Shown here: positions 56,971-64,000 of the stretch, in pieces
Numbering within the stretch: the first letter of the stretch is position 1
Layout of the letters: every line of letters starts with the position of its first letter
Source: Paucisalibacillus algeriensis
Lineage (GTDB): Bacteria > Bacillota > Bacilli > Bacillales > Amphibacillaceae
DNA length: 64,000 nt
Assembly: GCF_000577245.1 (NCBI RefSeq)
Contig: NZ_CBYO010000022.1
Span: forward strand, 372,001-436,000
Reading direction: 5' to 3'
Translations under genes and position numbers: made by a program
Notes under the pieces: generated by a model
Told to the model about the DNA's origin: nothing
The model's database searches: none
Seen by the model: only the letters and a program-made list of their open reading frames with translations

Positions 56971-58872
56971 TTAACTTCTATTCTTTCTAATTTCTTTTTG
57001 AATTTTACGAAGTGCCTTTTTTGAACCACGCTCTATATCATGCTCCATTTTTCGAGTATGATAATCGATAAATAGCGTTTCTAGATCATATCCTTCTGGA
57101 TATAAATCCACCGCTGGTATGTCTAGGGTAAGTCGCTTGACATTTACTTCTATGAAATCTCCATTATGGAATACAATAACATTATAGAAATTATTCATTT
57201 CCTCATATACAATTCCGAAGTCATGGTGGTCCAATAATTTCACTCGGTCCCCTTTTTTATATTCATACTCCACTTTAGATTTCTCTTTGGAGATCTTTGG
57301 CTTCCTTATCTTATCCTCACTTACACGTTCCAAAGGATATTCTTTATTTTCCATATAATATTTTGCTCTTTGTAATACATTTTCTCTTACATTCATTTTT
57401 CTAGAAATCCAAAGGGCATTACTCTCCCCTGATTTTCCTATCATTAATTTATATAGCGGTTCCAATGTTTCACTATTAAATTGCATTGCAGCATTCATAA
57501 AATCAACATGTATCTCTGAAAAACGTTTAATTTCACCATAGTGAGTTGTTGCCACTGTAATACATCCCATGTGATAAAACTCTTCTAAAATCGAAATCGC
57601 TAGCGCCGCACCTTCATTCGGTTCCGTACCACTTCCTATTTCATCAAATAGTAAAAGTGAATTATTGTTAGATAAACTCATTATTTCCGAAATATTTTTC
57701 ATATGGGATGAAAATGTACTTAGAGCATTTTCTATACTTTGATTATCACCAATATCTGCAAAGATGTTTTCAAATACTGCAATTTCAGTTTCCTTATCTG
57801 CAATAATGTGAAAACCAGACATTACCGCCAATGTTAATAATCCAATCGTTTTCAGTACAATCGTTTTCCCACCGGCATTTGGTCCTGTAATAATCAAGCT
57901 ACGATAGTCTTTTCCAATTTCAAAATTTATCGGTACAACTTCTCCTGTTAAAAGTGGATGTTTGCAATTGACTAATTTTATATATCCATGATCATTTAAT
58001 TTTGGCTCCATTCCACCAATATGTTTGCTAAATTTCGCTTTTGCAAACACCATATCATATTGGCTAATAAGATCCAGATTAATCTTGATTTCATAAATGT
58101 TCTCTAAGATCATTCCTGATAAAGCAGCTAATATTTGATATTCCTCTATTGCTTCTTCAGCTTTCAGTCTTGCAAGTTCACCGTTTAATTTTGTAACTGT
58201 ATTCGGTTCAATAAAAACTGTTGATCCTTTAGAAGAAACTTCAATAATTGTTCCTGAAACTTGATTTTTATATGAAGCTTTAATTGGTATTGTATATCGA
58301 TCGTCTTTCTTACTAATAAAGAATTCTTGAATATACTTTTTATTAGCACTATTATTTAAAAATTTATTTAAGCGCTCTTTAATTTTCTCTTCAGCTGATT
58401 CAATACCTCTTCGTATTCGTCTTAATTCTTTACTTGCATTTGAATCAACACTATTTCCTTTGATTGAAAATTCAACCTCTTCTTCAACATTTTTGAATTC
58501 AGACATTGAACTCGCATACGATGCTATGACTGGTGCAAAGAACTCTTTATCCAGCATGAACTTTTTAATTTTCCTACAACCTCTTAAAAAATCCGATACA
58601 CTAACCAATTCACTCGGATCTAGAATCATGCCTTTTTCGAGATTTTGAATGATATATTCAATATTGGAAACTCCGAAGAATGGCATATTTCCTACTGCAT
58701 CTAATATCGCTCGTGCCTCAGTCGTTTCATTTAGACGATCTTTAACAACTTCCATACTTGAACTAGGTCCCAATTTATCTATCATGTTTTTCCCTAATCC
58801 ACTTACACAATAAGATTTAACTATTCCTTTTAACTCGTTATATTGTAACTTTTCAAAAGTCATCTGATTCAC
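56971..58872 (-). CDS. MutS2-like ATPase lacking the Smr domain
   Basis: 633 residues. Standard MutS2 is about 780 and ends in a Smr endonuclease domain, which is absent here; the sequence ends in a KOW-like region and a basic tail. Kept: the clamp/lever helices (about 1-300), Walker A IITGPNAGGKTIVLKTIGL, the ABC-type signature region, Walker B LLLFDEIGSGTEPNEG and the H-motif TTHYGEIKRF. GTG start with GAGGAG 8 bases upstream; an in-frame ATG is 9 bases later. Probably a recombination/structure-binding ATPase rather than mismatch repair. A separate full MutS2 may exist elsewhere. Confidence 0.83.
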   Translation of the reverse strand: MNQMTFEKLQYNELKGIVKSYCVSGLGKNMIDKLGPSSSMEVVKDRLNETTEARAILDAVGNMPFFGVSNIEYIIQNLEKGMILDPSELVSVSDFLRGCRKIKKFMLDKEFFAPVIASYASSMSEFKNVEEEVEFSIKGNSVDSNASKELRRIRRGIESAEEKIKERLNKFLNNSANKKYIQEFFISKKDDRYTIPIKASYKNQVSGTIIEVSSKGSTVFIEPNTVTKLNGELARLKAEEAIEEYQILAALSGMILENIYEIKINLDLISQYDMVFAKAKFSKHIGGMEPKLNDHGYIKLVNCKHPLLTGEVVPINFEIGKDYRSLIITGPNAGGKTIVLKTIGLLTLAVMSGFHIIADKETEIAVFENIFADIGDNQSIENALSTFSSHMKNISEIMSLSNNNSLLLFDEIGSGTEPNEGAALAISILEEFYHMGCITVATTHYGEIKRFSEIHVDFMNAAMQFNSETLEPLYKLMIGKSGESNALWISRKMNVRENVLQRAKYYMENKEYPLERVSEDKIRKPKISKEKSKVEYEYKKGDRVKLLDHHDFGIVYEEMNNFYNVIVFHNGDFIEVNVKRLTLDIPAVDLYPEGYDLETLFIDYHTRKMEHDIERGSKKALRKIQKEIRKNRS

Positions 58873-59446
58873 TTTCCATGCTCCTCACTATGATTATTTT
58901 TATCATACATGAAGATACCTCCACATTAGATCCCAATGAAGTTTAATTATAAATGTCATGTCATGGTTTTTTTGCTTCTTTCACAAAAGTAAACACAAAA
59001 AAACTGCGGGGATACCGCAGCTTTCTTTACATTTACAAGGCTTGTGTAATATGCATATACAATGAAATAAGCCATCAAAAAGTATAGCTATCTCATAATC
59101 ATTACACGCTTTATAAAGTATTGTAGGTATCTTCATAGTATTGAAATAAACCCATGACAAAACTAAGGGTATGAAGACTATAAAAACCCCTTTTTGTCAT
59201 CAAATTTATTTCATTTAATTATTCCTATTTAGAACCTACCGCACTCACAAAAAGCACCTCTATTTATTTTTTTGTTTATTCATTGAAATCTAATTAACAG
59301 TAATTATTATACTATGCTTTAATAAAAAAGTGAAGTTGATATGTTTTTCACATAATGAAAGCACGAGAACCGCCCCTTATGCATCACTTAGATTTCCAGT
59401 TAGTTATGAGCTATAAACTAAAAGACAGTATGGATTGTAAAATTCC
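58873..59446. other. Intergenic region with a lone leftward terminator
   Basis: AT-rich; no ORF of more than about 15 codons with a Shine-Dalgarno. It contains the terminator at 58996-59020, which has no obvious gene, so an unannotated leftward transcript may exist upstream of it. Confidence 0.45.
58996..59020 (-). terminator. Intrinsic terminator without an assigned gene
   Basis: CTGCGG/CCGCAG stem with a 5-base loop. The minus strand continues TTTTTTTGTG, the plus strand CTTTCTTT. It is 130 bases upstream of the mutS2-like start and more than 400 bases from the next leftward CDS. Confidence 0.7.
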
Positions 59447-59455
59447 TTACTGTCT
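59423..59455 (-). terminator. Terminator overlapping the small ORF stop
   Basis: AGACAGTA/TACTGTCT stem; the minus strand continues TTTAGTTTATAG. Its upstream arm contains the stop codon of the 42-residue ORF. Confidence 0.55.
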
Positions 59456-59575
59456 GTTCAATCGTTCAATCTCCGTTTCTACTTTGTAGACTCTTTTGTT
59501 TAATACCTCAGTTTTATCATCGAAATACTCAACAATTGTATCTTTGTATAATCCTTTACTATCGCTCGAAAACAC
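59447..59575 (-). CDS. Possible 42-residue coiled-coil protein in frame behind the HXXEE gene
   Basis: GTG start directly after AAAGGG (no spacing, so weak). Product ends EVLNKRVYKVETEIERLNRQ, a credible coiled coil, and a hairpin with T-run sits at its stop. It is in the same frame as the preceding HXXEE gene, whose TGA is 12 bases upstream, so it could equally be the remnant of a once longer C-terminus or a readthrough extension. Confidence 0.4.
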   Translation of the reverse strand: MFSSDSKGLYKDTIVEYFDDKTEVLNKRVYKVETEIERLNRQ

Positions 59576-59587
59576 CCCTTTAAAGAA

Positions 59588-60094
59588 TCAACCCCATTTC
59601 CCTCCGATTTTATGACTGAGAAGAAAAACTGGTACTAGAAAGACCATCACTACTAATGAACTAATAATCATTTCCAAATTAAGAAGACCGGCTTTATAGA
59701 AATGATAGAAGAGTAAAATATTATAAGGGATTATGAGTAGCAGTGTTGTCCAGACCCCAGGAGTGTAACATCTCAAATACAAAGACTGTAATGGGTGTGT
59801 AAATATATTTAATGCAAAAGGTATAGCTACTCCCAAAAACAAAAAATAGTGTTGGGTTATTAAGGCAATTAAAATCAAAGCAGAGACAACAATTGACAAT
59901 ACAAAAACAACTAGAGAAAACTGTACGGATGTAATATCATTAAACTGCTTAATTTCCTTCTGAATAAAAGACGGAATTCTATTACTAATCCGAGGATACG
60001 TTTCTTTATGCCATTTTTCAATTGTAAAAATCTCCTCCAAATTATGAAGCATAAAGATAATTAGAAAAGATACCATCAATATCGTAATATCCAT
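59588..60094 (-). CDS. HXXEE-domain membrane protein
   Basis: 168 residues with four or five membrane helices. HNLEEIFTIEKW at about 17-28 is the H-x-x-E-E motif of PF13787, near the end of the first helix and probably a metal or proton site. Loop NRIPSFIQKEIKQFND separates the first two helices. The function of the family is unknown. The gene has no strong Shine-Dalgarno (GGAGGGG-like run precedes the ATG). Forms a leftward pair with the esterase only by direction (50-base gap). Confidence 0.75.
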   Translation of the reverse strand: MDITILMVSFLIIFMLHNLEEIFTIEKWHKETYPRISNRIPSFIQKEIKQFNDITSVQFSLVVFVLSIVVSALILIALITQHYFLFLGVAIPFALNIFTHPLQSLYLRCYTPGVWTTLLLIIPYNILLFYHFYKAGLLNLEMIISSLVVMVFLVPVFLLSHKIGGKWG

Positions 60095-60144
60095 TCTTCC
60101 CCCTCCAAAAATCTATGTATTATTATATAACAAAGACTACAACT

Positions 60145-61101
60145 CTATAAATTCTCATTCACAAATTGAAGTGTCTTATCCATATGTTCTTCAAATTGCA
60201 TATTATGCCCTGCAAAGGGATAGATTTCAATCGACTTTGGTGCCTCCAGTAGATTATAAACACCAAAAGTTGCCTTCGGTGGACAGATAAGATCCTTCAG
60301 TCCTTGTGATATCCTTGTTTTGCAGGTGATTTTCTCGGATAGATTTAAATTATCAAAATAGGTAAGATTATCATAAATCAACTCGATATGCTCAGGATAA
60401 CGGTGCAGGAAGCTTTCTACATATGTTAGTGAACCTTCCATTTTCTGCTCCATCGCCAATGGTATATCACACATATTCGGAACATCTGCAATAGCAAGCT
60501 TAGGACTATCATGTAGTGCCGCTACAGCTAACGTAATACCGCCGCCCATGCTACCTCCCATGACACAGATCCGCTCAGCATCAATCTCAGGTTGTGAACA
60601 AGCAAAGTCTATCGCACGAACACCATCAACATATACTTTCCGGTAATAATATTCTTCCTTATCAAGGATTCCTTTCGTTACCCAGGTTCCAAGTCCATCA
60701 GAGGAATACTGCGAATAATCTCCACTCTTCCCCTGTCCTCTGCAATCCACTGCAATCACTGCATAGCCTTGAATAAGCCACTTCATATAATCAGATATGG
60801 ACCCCTTATTTACCATGTAACCATGAAAAAAGATGATACAAGGAAGTTCACTTTGGTGATTTTTTGGCAGGATATAATGAGCATGTATCGGTGTGTCATC
60901 AAATCCGTGATAGGTCAGTTCGTATGCTTGAATTTGTTTGATAGGGTAAGGTAATTCTCTCAAATTTGCATTTAGTGGACGTTTTCGCGCGTCTTTCAAT
61001 GTACGGTCCCAGAATTCATCATAATCCTGTTTCAGATTGCGTTGTGGGAAATAGGATTCTAGTTCCTTCATGGTTTGTTGGATGTATTGCAAATCATTCA
61101 C
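60145..61101 (-). CDS. cah: Cephalosporin-C deacetylase/acetyl-xylan esterase-like hydrolase
   Basis: 318 residues, the CAH/AXE1 family of alpha/beta hydrolases, usually hexameric and cytosolic. The N-terminal acidic-aromatic part (FWDRTLKDARKRPLNANLREL) is typical; FFHGYMVNKGSISDY is the oxyanion region, VMGGSMGGGITLA the nucleophile elbow (Ser), DVPNMCDIP downstream, and the C-terminal catalytic Asp/His are in GLKDLICPP and FAGHNMQFE. Removes acetyl groups from xylo-oligosaccharides or cephalosporins. A cre-like site lies about 180 bases upstream, consistent with carbon-source control. Confidence 0.87.
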   Translation of the reverse strand: MNDLQYIQQTMKELESYFPQRNLKQDYDEFWDRTLKDARKRPLNANLRELPYPIKQIQAYELTYHGFDDTPIHAHYILPKNHQSELPCIIFFHGYMVNKGSISDYMKWLIQGYAVIAVDCRGQGKSGDYSQYSSDGLGTWVTKGILDKEEYYYRKVYVDGVRAIDFACSQPEIDAERICVMGGSMGGGITLAVAALHDSPKLAIADVPNMCDIPLAMEQKMEGSLTYVESFLHRYPEHIELIYDNLTYFDNLNLSEKITCKTRISQGLKDLICPPKATFGVYNLLEAPKSIEIYPFAGHNMQFEEHMDKTLQFVNENL

Positions 61102-61502
61102 CTACTTTAATTTACATAATGGGTTAATTTACTATATACTTCGACACAAAAGCTTGATTTCCTTTATCTTTTGGATAAGAAGTTAGTTGATTATCCCACA
61201 CCTTTTGTACACAAAGAGATATATTACGTCTCCTAACTAGAAGCAAATTCAATCTTCTATATTCATTAATTTAAAAAGGAAAACGCTTTCATTTTTTTAT
61301 TGTGCATTATGTACAATCCCAACCGAATCACTTTATTCCTTACTATTAAACAAAGGTTATTTCACTAATTTACTTATTTTCCAGTATATAAGAATGCTAG
61401 AATCCCCATATTTTTAGTCAAATTGACTATAGCTTTTCGATTATAATTAAGTTAACAATATTATAAATAGTCCAAATATTAATCCTCGAGGAGTTGAATA
61501 GT
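61102..61502. other. Divergent intergenic region between cah and the OCD gene
   Basis: About 400 bases, AT-rich, with a cre-like box (listed separately). TTGACT at 61422 and TATAAT at 61441 are only 13 bases apart, so not a convincing sigma-A promoter. No ORF. Confidence 0.5.
61278..61292. promoter_or_regulatory. CcpA cre-like site
   Basis: On the minus strand ATGAAAGCGTTTTCC matches WTGNAANCGNWNNCW at 14 of 15 positions, the last W being C. It is placed between the divergent cah and OCD genes. Confidence 0.6.
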
Positions 61503-62468
61503 TTGTTATTCTTAAATGAGAAGGATATCAGATCAGCAGTTTCCATGGAAGATACCATTAATGCCATCGATGAAGCCTATCACTTATATGATGCTGAAAA
61601 CTATACCATGCCAACGAGAATGCAAGTTGCAGATGGGGAAAATACTTTAATTCTTATGCCTTGCATGACAGATAATTCAATTGCTACGAAACTAGTAACG
61701 TCTTTTCCTAACAACGTCAGCCATCCAACACTTCATGGGTTAGTCATTCTAAATAGTAATGAAACTGGAGAAATTAAAGCAATATTGGATGGTTCATTTA
61801 TAACCGGATTTAGAACAGGTGCTATTGGAGGATCTGCTATTCGTCATTTAGCAAAACCTACTGCTAGCAAACTAGCAATTATTGGAACTGGTGTACAGGG
61901 CTTATATCAAGCTTTAGCTGCTTGTACGGTTAGAACGATTACAGATATTTATTTATATAACCGAACACCTGAAAAAAACGATGTATTTATAGAGGAATTT
62001 AGAAAATGGAATGACTCCCCTATTTCACTTCACAAAACAAATGAGGTCGAAGAAGCAATACATAGTGCCGAGATCATCATTACAGCTACCACTTCTTATG
62101 AACCTGTTTTGCCCAATAAGGCTTCATTACTCCAAGACAAACTTATTATCGGTATCGGATCATTTCAGCCAAATATGAGAGAATTTCCAGAAGCACTATA
62201 TCGAGTAACTGATCATGTCTTTGTTGATTCGCAAGATGCAGTGATTGAATCCGGAGATATAACTATACCTTTAGAAAATAACTGGATTAGCCAGGATACT
62301 ATTCAGACCATGTCATCTTATCTTGTTCAATCAAAAGAAATACAACCGAAAGCAGGTAAAAGTATTATTTTCAAATCCACAGGTATGGCACTATTTGATA
62401 CCGTTACAGCAAAGGTGATTTATCAGCGTGCCATGGAAAAAGGAGTTGGTACCCGTTTAGATTTCTGA
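61503..62468 (+). CDS. Ornithine cyclodeaminase/mu-crystallin family (possible pyrroline-2-carboxylate reductase)
   Basis: About 321 residues. KDIRSAVSMEDTINAIDEAYHLYD and MPTRMQVADGENTLILMPCM form the N-terminal part, GFRTGAIGGSAIRHLA the substrate loop and LAIIGTGVQGLYQALAAC the NAD(P)-binding motif (GxGxxG). The frame opens with TTG at 61494, directly on GAGGAG; the TTG at 61503 has a proper 9-base spacing and is chosen. The family includes ornithine cyclodeaminase, Ala dehydrogenase and Delta1-pyrroline-2-carboxylate reductase. The proline symporter following 34 bases later favours the last, but it is not proven. Confidence 0.82.
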   Translation: MLFLNEKDIRSAVSMEDTINAIDEAYHLYDAENYTMPTRMQVADGENTLILMPCMTDNSIATKLVTSFPNNVSHPTLHGLVILNSNETGEIKAILDGSFITGFRTGAIGGSAIRHLAKPTASKLAIIGTGVQGLYQALAACTVRTITDIYLYNRTPEKNDVFIEEFRKWNDSPISLHKTNEVEEAIHSAEIIITATTSYEPVLPNKASLLQDKLIIGIGSFQPNMREFPEALYRVTDHVFVDSQDAVIESGDITIPLENNWISQDTIQTMSSYLVQSKEIQPKAGKSIIFKSTGMALFDTVTAKVIYQRAMEKGVGTRLDF

Positions 62469-62502
62469 TGATATGAACCACACTAAATTAATGGAGGTTA
62501 TT

Positions 62503-63969
62503 ATGAATATTATTCTAGTTGAATTTATTATTTACTGTGTGATCATTGTTGCAGTCGGTTACTTTTTTGGAAGACGTAGTAAGACACAGTCTGATTTCCT
62601 ATTAGGGGGGAAAAAGGTACCTGGGTGGGTGTTAGCTTTCTCGGAAAGAGCAACAGGTGAGTCTGCCTGGTTATTATTAGGGTATACAGGTTTTGTATTT
62701 ATGACAGGTTTATCAGGAATCTGGGTTGCGGCAGGTATTGCGTCTGGTATCATTTTCTCTTGGCTATTCTTAGCAAAAAAATTCATGCGTGAAACAGACA
62801 AGTATCAAGTATTAACCCTTCCAGACTACTTAGCCGTTCGCTTTGGGGAGAAAGCAAAAGTAATACGGTGGTTAAGTGGCGTCTTAATTGCAGGATTTCT
62901 TATGTTCTATGTTGGCGCCCAAATGGCTGGTGCAGGGAAATTATTACTAACAACTTTTGGCATGCCGGAAATAGGCGGAGTAATTATTGCAACCGTAGTT
63001 ATTATCCTAACGACATTTGCAGGTGGATTTATATCTGTTGCGTGGACAGATATGGTTCAAAGTGTCATGATGCTTGTTACGTTAGTAGGGTTACCGATTC
63101 TAGCATTAATTTACATTAATACTAATGATCTATCCATTACCGAATCACTTGTTTCAGCAGGACCAACTTTTGATTCTTGGTTTGGTGGAGTAACAGGATT
63201 TGCTATCGGTGTATTATTCTTTAATAATTTCTCCTGGTTCTTCGGGTTCTTAGGGGGACAACCTCAGTTAAGTTCACGTTTTATGGCTTTAAAGAATGAT
63301 AAAGAAGCAAATCACGGTAGTGTCGTTGCCATTGTATGGACATTCTTAGCGTATGGTGGAGCATTTACCATTGGTCTTGCCGCTATTGCCATGTATAACC
63401 AAGGTTCATTTGATGATGTTGAAATTATTCTTCCAACCATGATCCTTCAACTTATGCCACCTTGGATTGCTGGAATATTATTAGCAGGAGTATTAGCTGC
63501 CATTATTACAACCGCAAACTCACAATTACTCGTTGTTACAAGTTCTGTCACGGAGGATATCATCCATAAGGCATTAGGTATTAAATTAACAGATAAGCAA
63601 CTTGTATGGTTGTCCCGTTTATCCATTGCGCTCTTTGGTATTGTTGGTATGGTTATTGCACTCGTATCTGAATCACTCGTTTACCTTATTGTTGGTTGGG
63701 CATGGGCCGGTGTGGGTTGTACCTTATCCCCCGCTATCCTAATGACATTCTTCTGGAAACGATATTCCGGTGTAGGTGTTATCGCAACCATTCTAGCTGG
63801 TCTAATTTCAACCATTCTTTGGATTAGCACACCACTAGAAGAAATGATGACATCCCGCTTCACCACGTTCTTTATTGCAGCGTTCTTCGGAATTGTGTTT
63901 AGTTTGTTATTCCCAGATAAGAAGGCGAAAGAGAAGGTTGATATTGAAGCAGCGGAGAAGGTGCTGTAA
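62503..63969 (+). CDS. Sodium/proline symporter, PutP/OpuE-like (SSS family)
   Basis: 488 residues with about 13 membrane helices. The frame opens at 62473, but GGAGG is placed 6 bases before ATG 62503, the start used here. SSS signatures: FLLGGKKVPGWVLAFSERATGESAWLLLGYTG near TM2-3, FAGGFISVAWTDMVQSVMMLV (TM6 region) and ILLAGVLAAIITTANSQLLVVTSSVTED (TM9, sodium-site Ser/Thr). Imports proline or a related osmolyte or substrate with Na+ across the cytoplasmic membrane. Probably co-transcribed with the OCD gene; no terminator between them. Confidence 0.85.
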   Translation: MNIILVEFIIYCVIIVAVGYFFGRRSKTQSDFLLGGKKVPGWVLAFSERATGESAWLLLGYTGFVFMTGLSGIWVAAGIASGIIFSWLFLAKKFMRETDKYQVLTLPDYLAVRFGEKAKVIRWLSGVLIAGFLMFYVGAQMAGAGKLLLTTFGMPEIGGVIIATVVIILTTFAGGFISVAWTDMVQSVMMLVTLVGLPILALIYINTNDLSITESLVSAGPTFDSWFGGVTGFAIGVLFFNNFSWFFGFLGGQPQLSSRFMALKNDKEANHGSVVAIVWTFLAYGGAFTIGLAAIAMYNQGSFDDVEIILPTMILQLMPPWIAGILLAGVLAAIITTANSQLLVVTSSVTEDIIHKALGIKLTDKQLVWLSRLSIALFGIVGMVIALVSESLVYLIVGWAWAGVGCTLSPAILMTFFWKRYSGVGVIATILAGLISTILWISTPLEEMMTSRFTTFFIAAFFGIVFSLLFPDKKAKEKVDIEAAEKVL

Positions 63970-64000
63970 TGGAATAATGCTACCTCTGGTGTGGACGTTA

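Overview
The window is chromosomal DNA from a low-GC, endospore-forming member of the Bacillaceae. The evidence is spore-coat CotD with a sigma-K-type promoter, SspP and a gamma-type SASP-like protein, YpsA next to cotD, an xpt-pbuX operon behind a guanine riboswitch, FosB, PpaC, MscL and an lnrJKLMN-like operon. A halotolerant genus near Oceanobacillus, Virgibacillus or Ornithinibacillus is my guess from protein style, not something proven by the sequence. There are no rRNA genes, intact tRNAs, transposases, CRISPR arrays or phage genes.

Layout. 0-4.2 kb: the 3' part of pdxK, an alpha/beta hydrolase, and pbuX-xpt with promoter, guanine aptamer and intrinsic terminator. 4.3-7.8 kb: an ECF41-type sigma factor behind an NADH dehydrogenase-like flavoprotein that carries an ECF41-like promoter, then an ArsR/AHSA1-PDZ pair with a palindromic operator. 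7.9-15.2 kb: lipoproteins, a FosB/DinB/GNAT operon, a tRNA-like remnant, and a divergent TetR-MFS efflux pair. 15.4-25.6 kb: leftward operons of small 'house-cleaning' enzymes (GNAT, Nudix, HIT, VOC, kinase, nucleotidyltransferase, phosphorylase, methyltransferase), with a frameshifted DUF4177-like gene between them.

25.7-36.7 kb: a DUF1906 surface protein, a 21-bp tandem repeat, a GNAT-DUF1992 fusion, ypsA-cotD, a TIMP-like membrane protein, an ABC exporter, mscL, sspP, a six-copy 52-bp repeat array carrying overlapping mini-ORFs, ppaC and a YurR-like oxidase. 36.7-47.7 kb: two c-di-GMP enzymes (one with a Spo0A box between promoter and start), a CDF transporter, a GH-like lipoprotein that seems to start at CTG, a degenerate repeat tract, a DMT permease and small spore or cytosolic proteins. 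47.8-53.0 kb: an LnrJKLMN-like two-component/ABC module with an internal terminator. 53.4-58.9 kb: YlbC, then a nuclease-helicase flanked by two copies of a long palindrome, then a Smr-less MutS2 paralogue. 59-64 kb: a HXXEE membrane protein, a cephalosporin-C deacetylase-like esterase, a cre-like site, and an OCD/mu-crystallin enzyme coupled to a PutP-type symporter.

The strongest candidates for undescribed biology are the 52-bp array whose units each carry a Shine-Dalgarno, ATG and overlapping 22-codon ORF; the palindromes flanking the helicase; the compact six-gene nucleotide/ADP-ribose-flavoured operon at 21.5-25.6 kb; and the ECF41 promoter-sigma loop. All similarity statements come from reading the proteins by eye; no database search was run.
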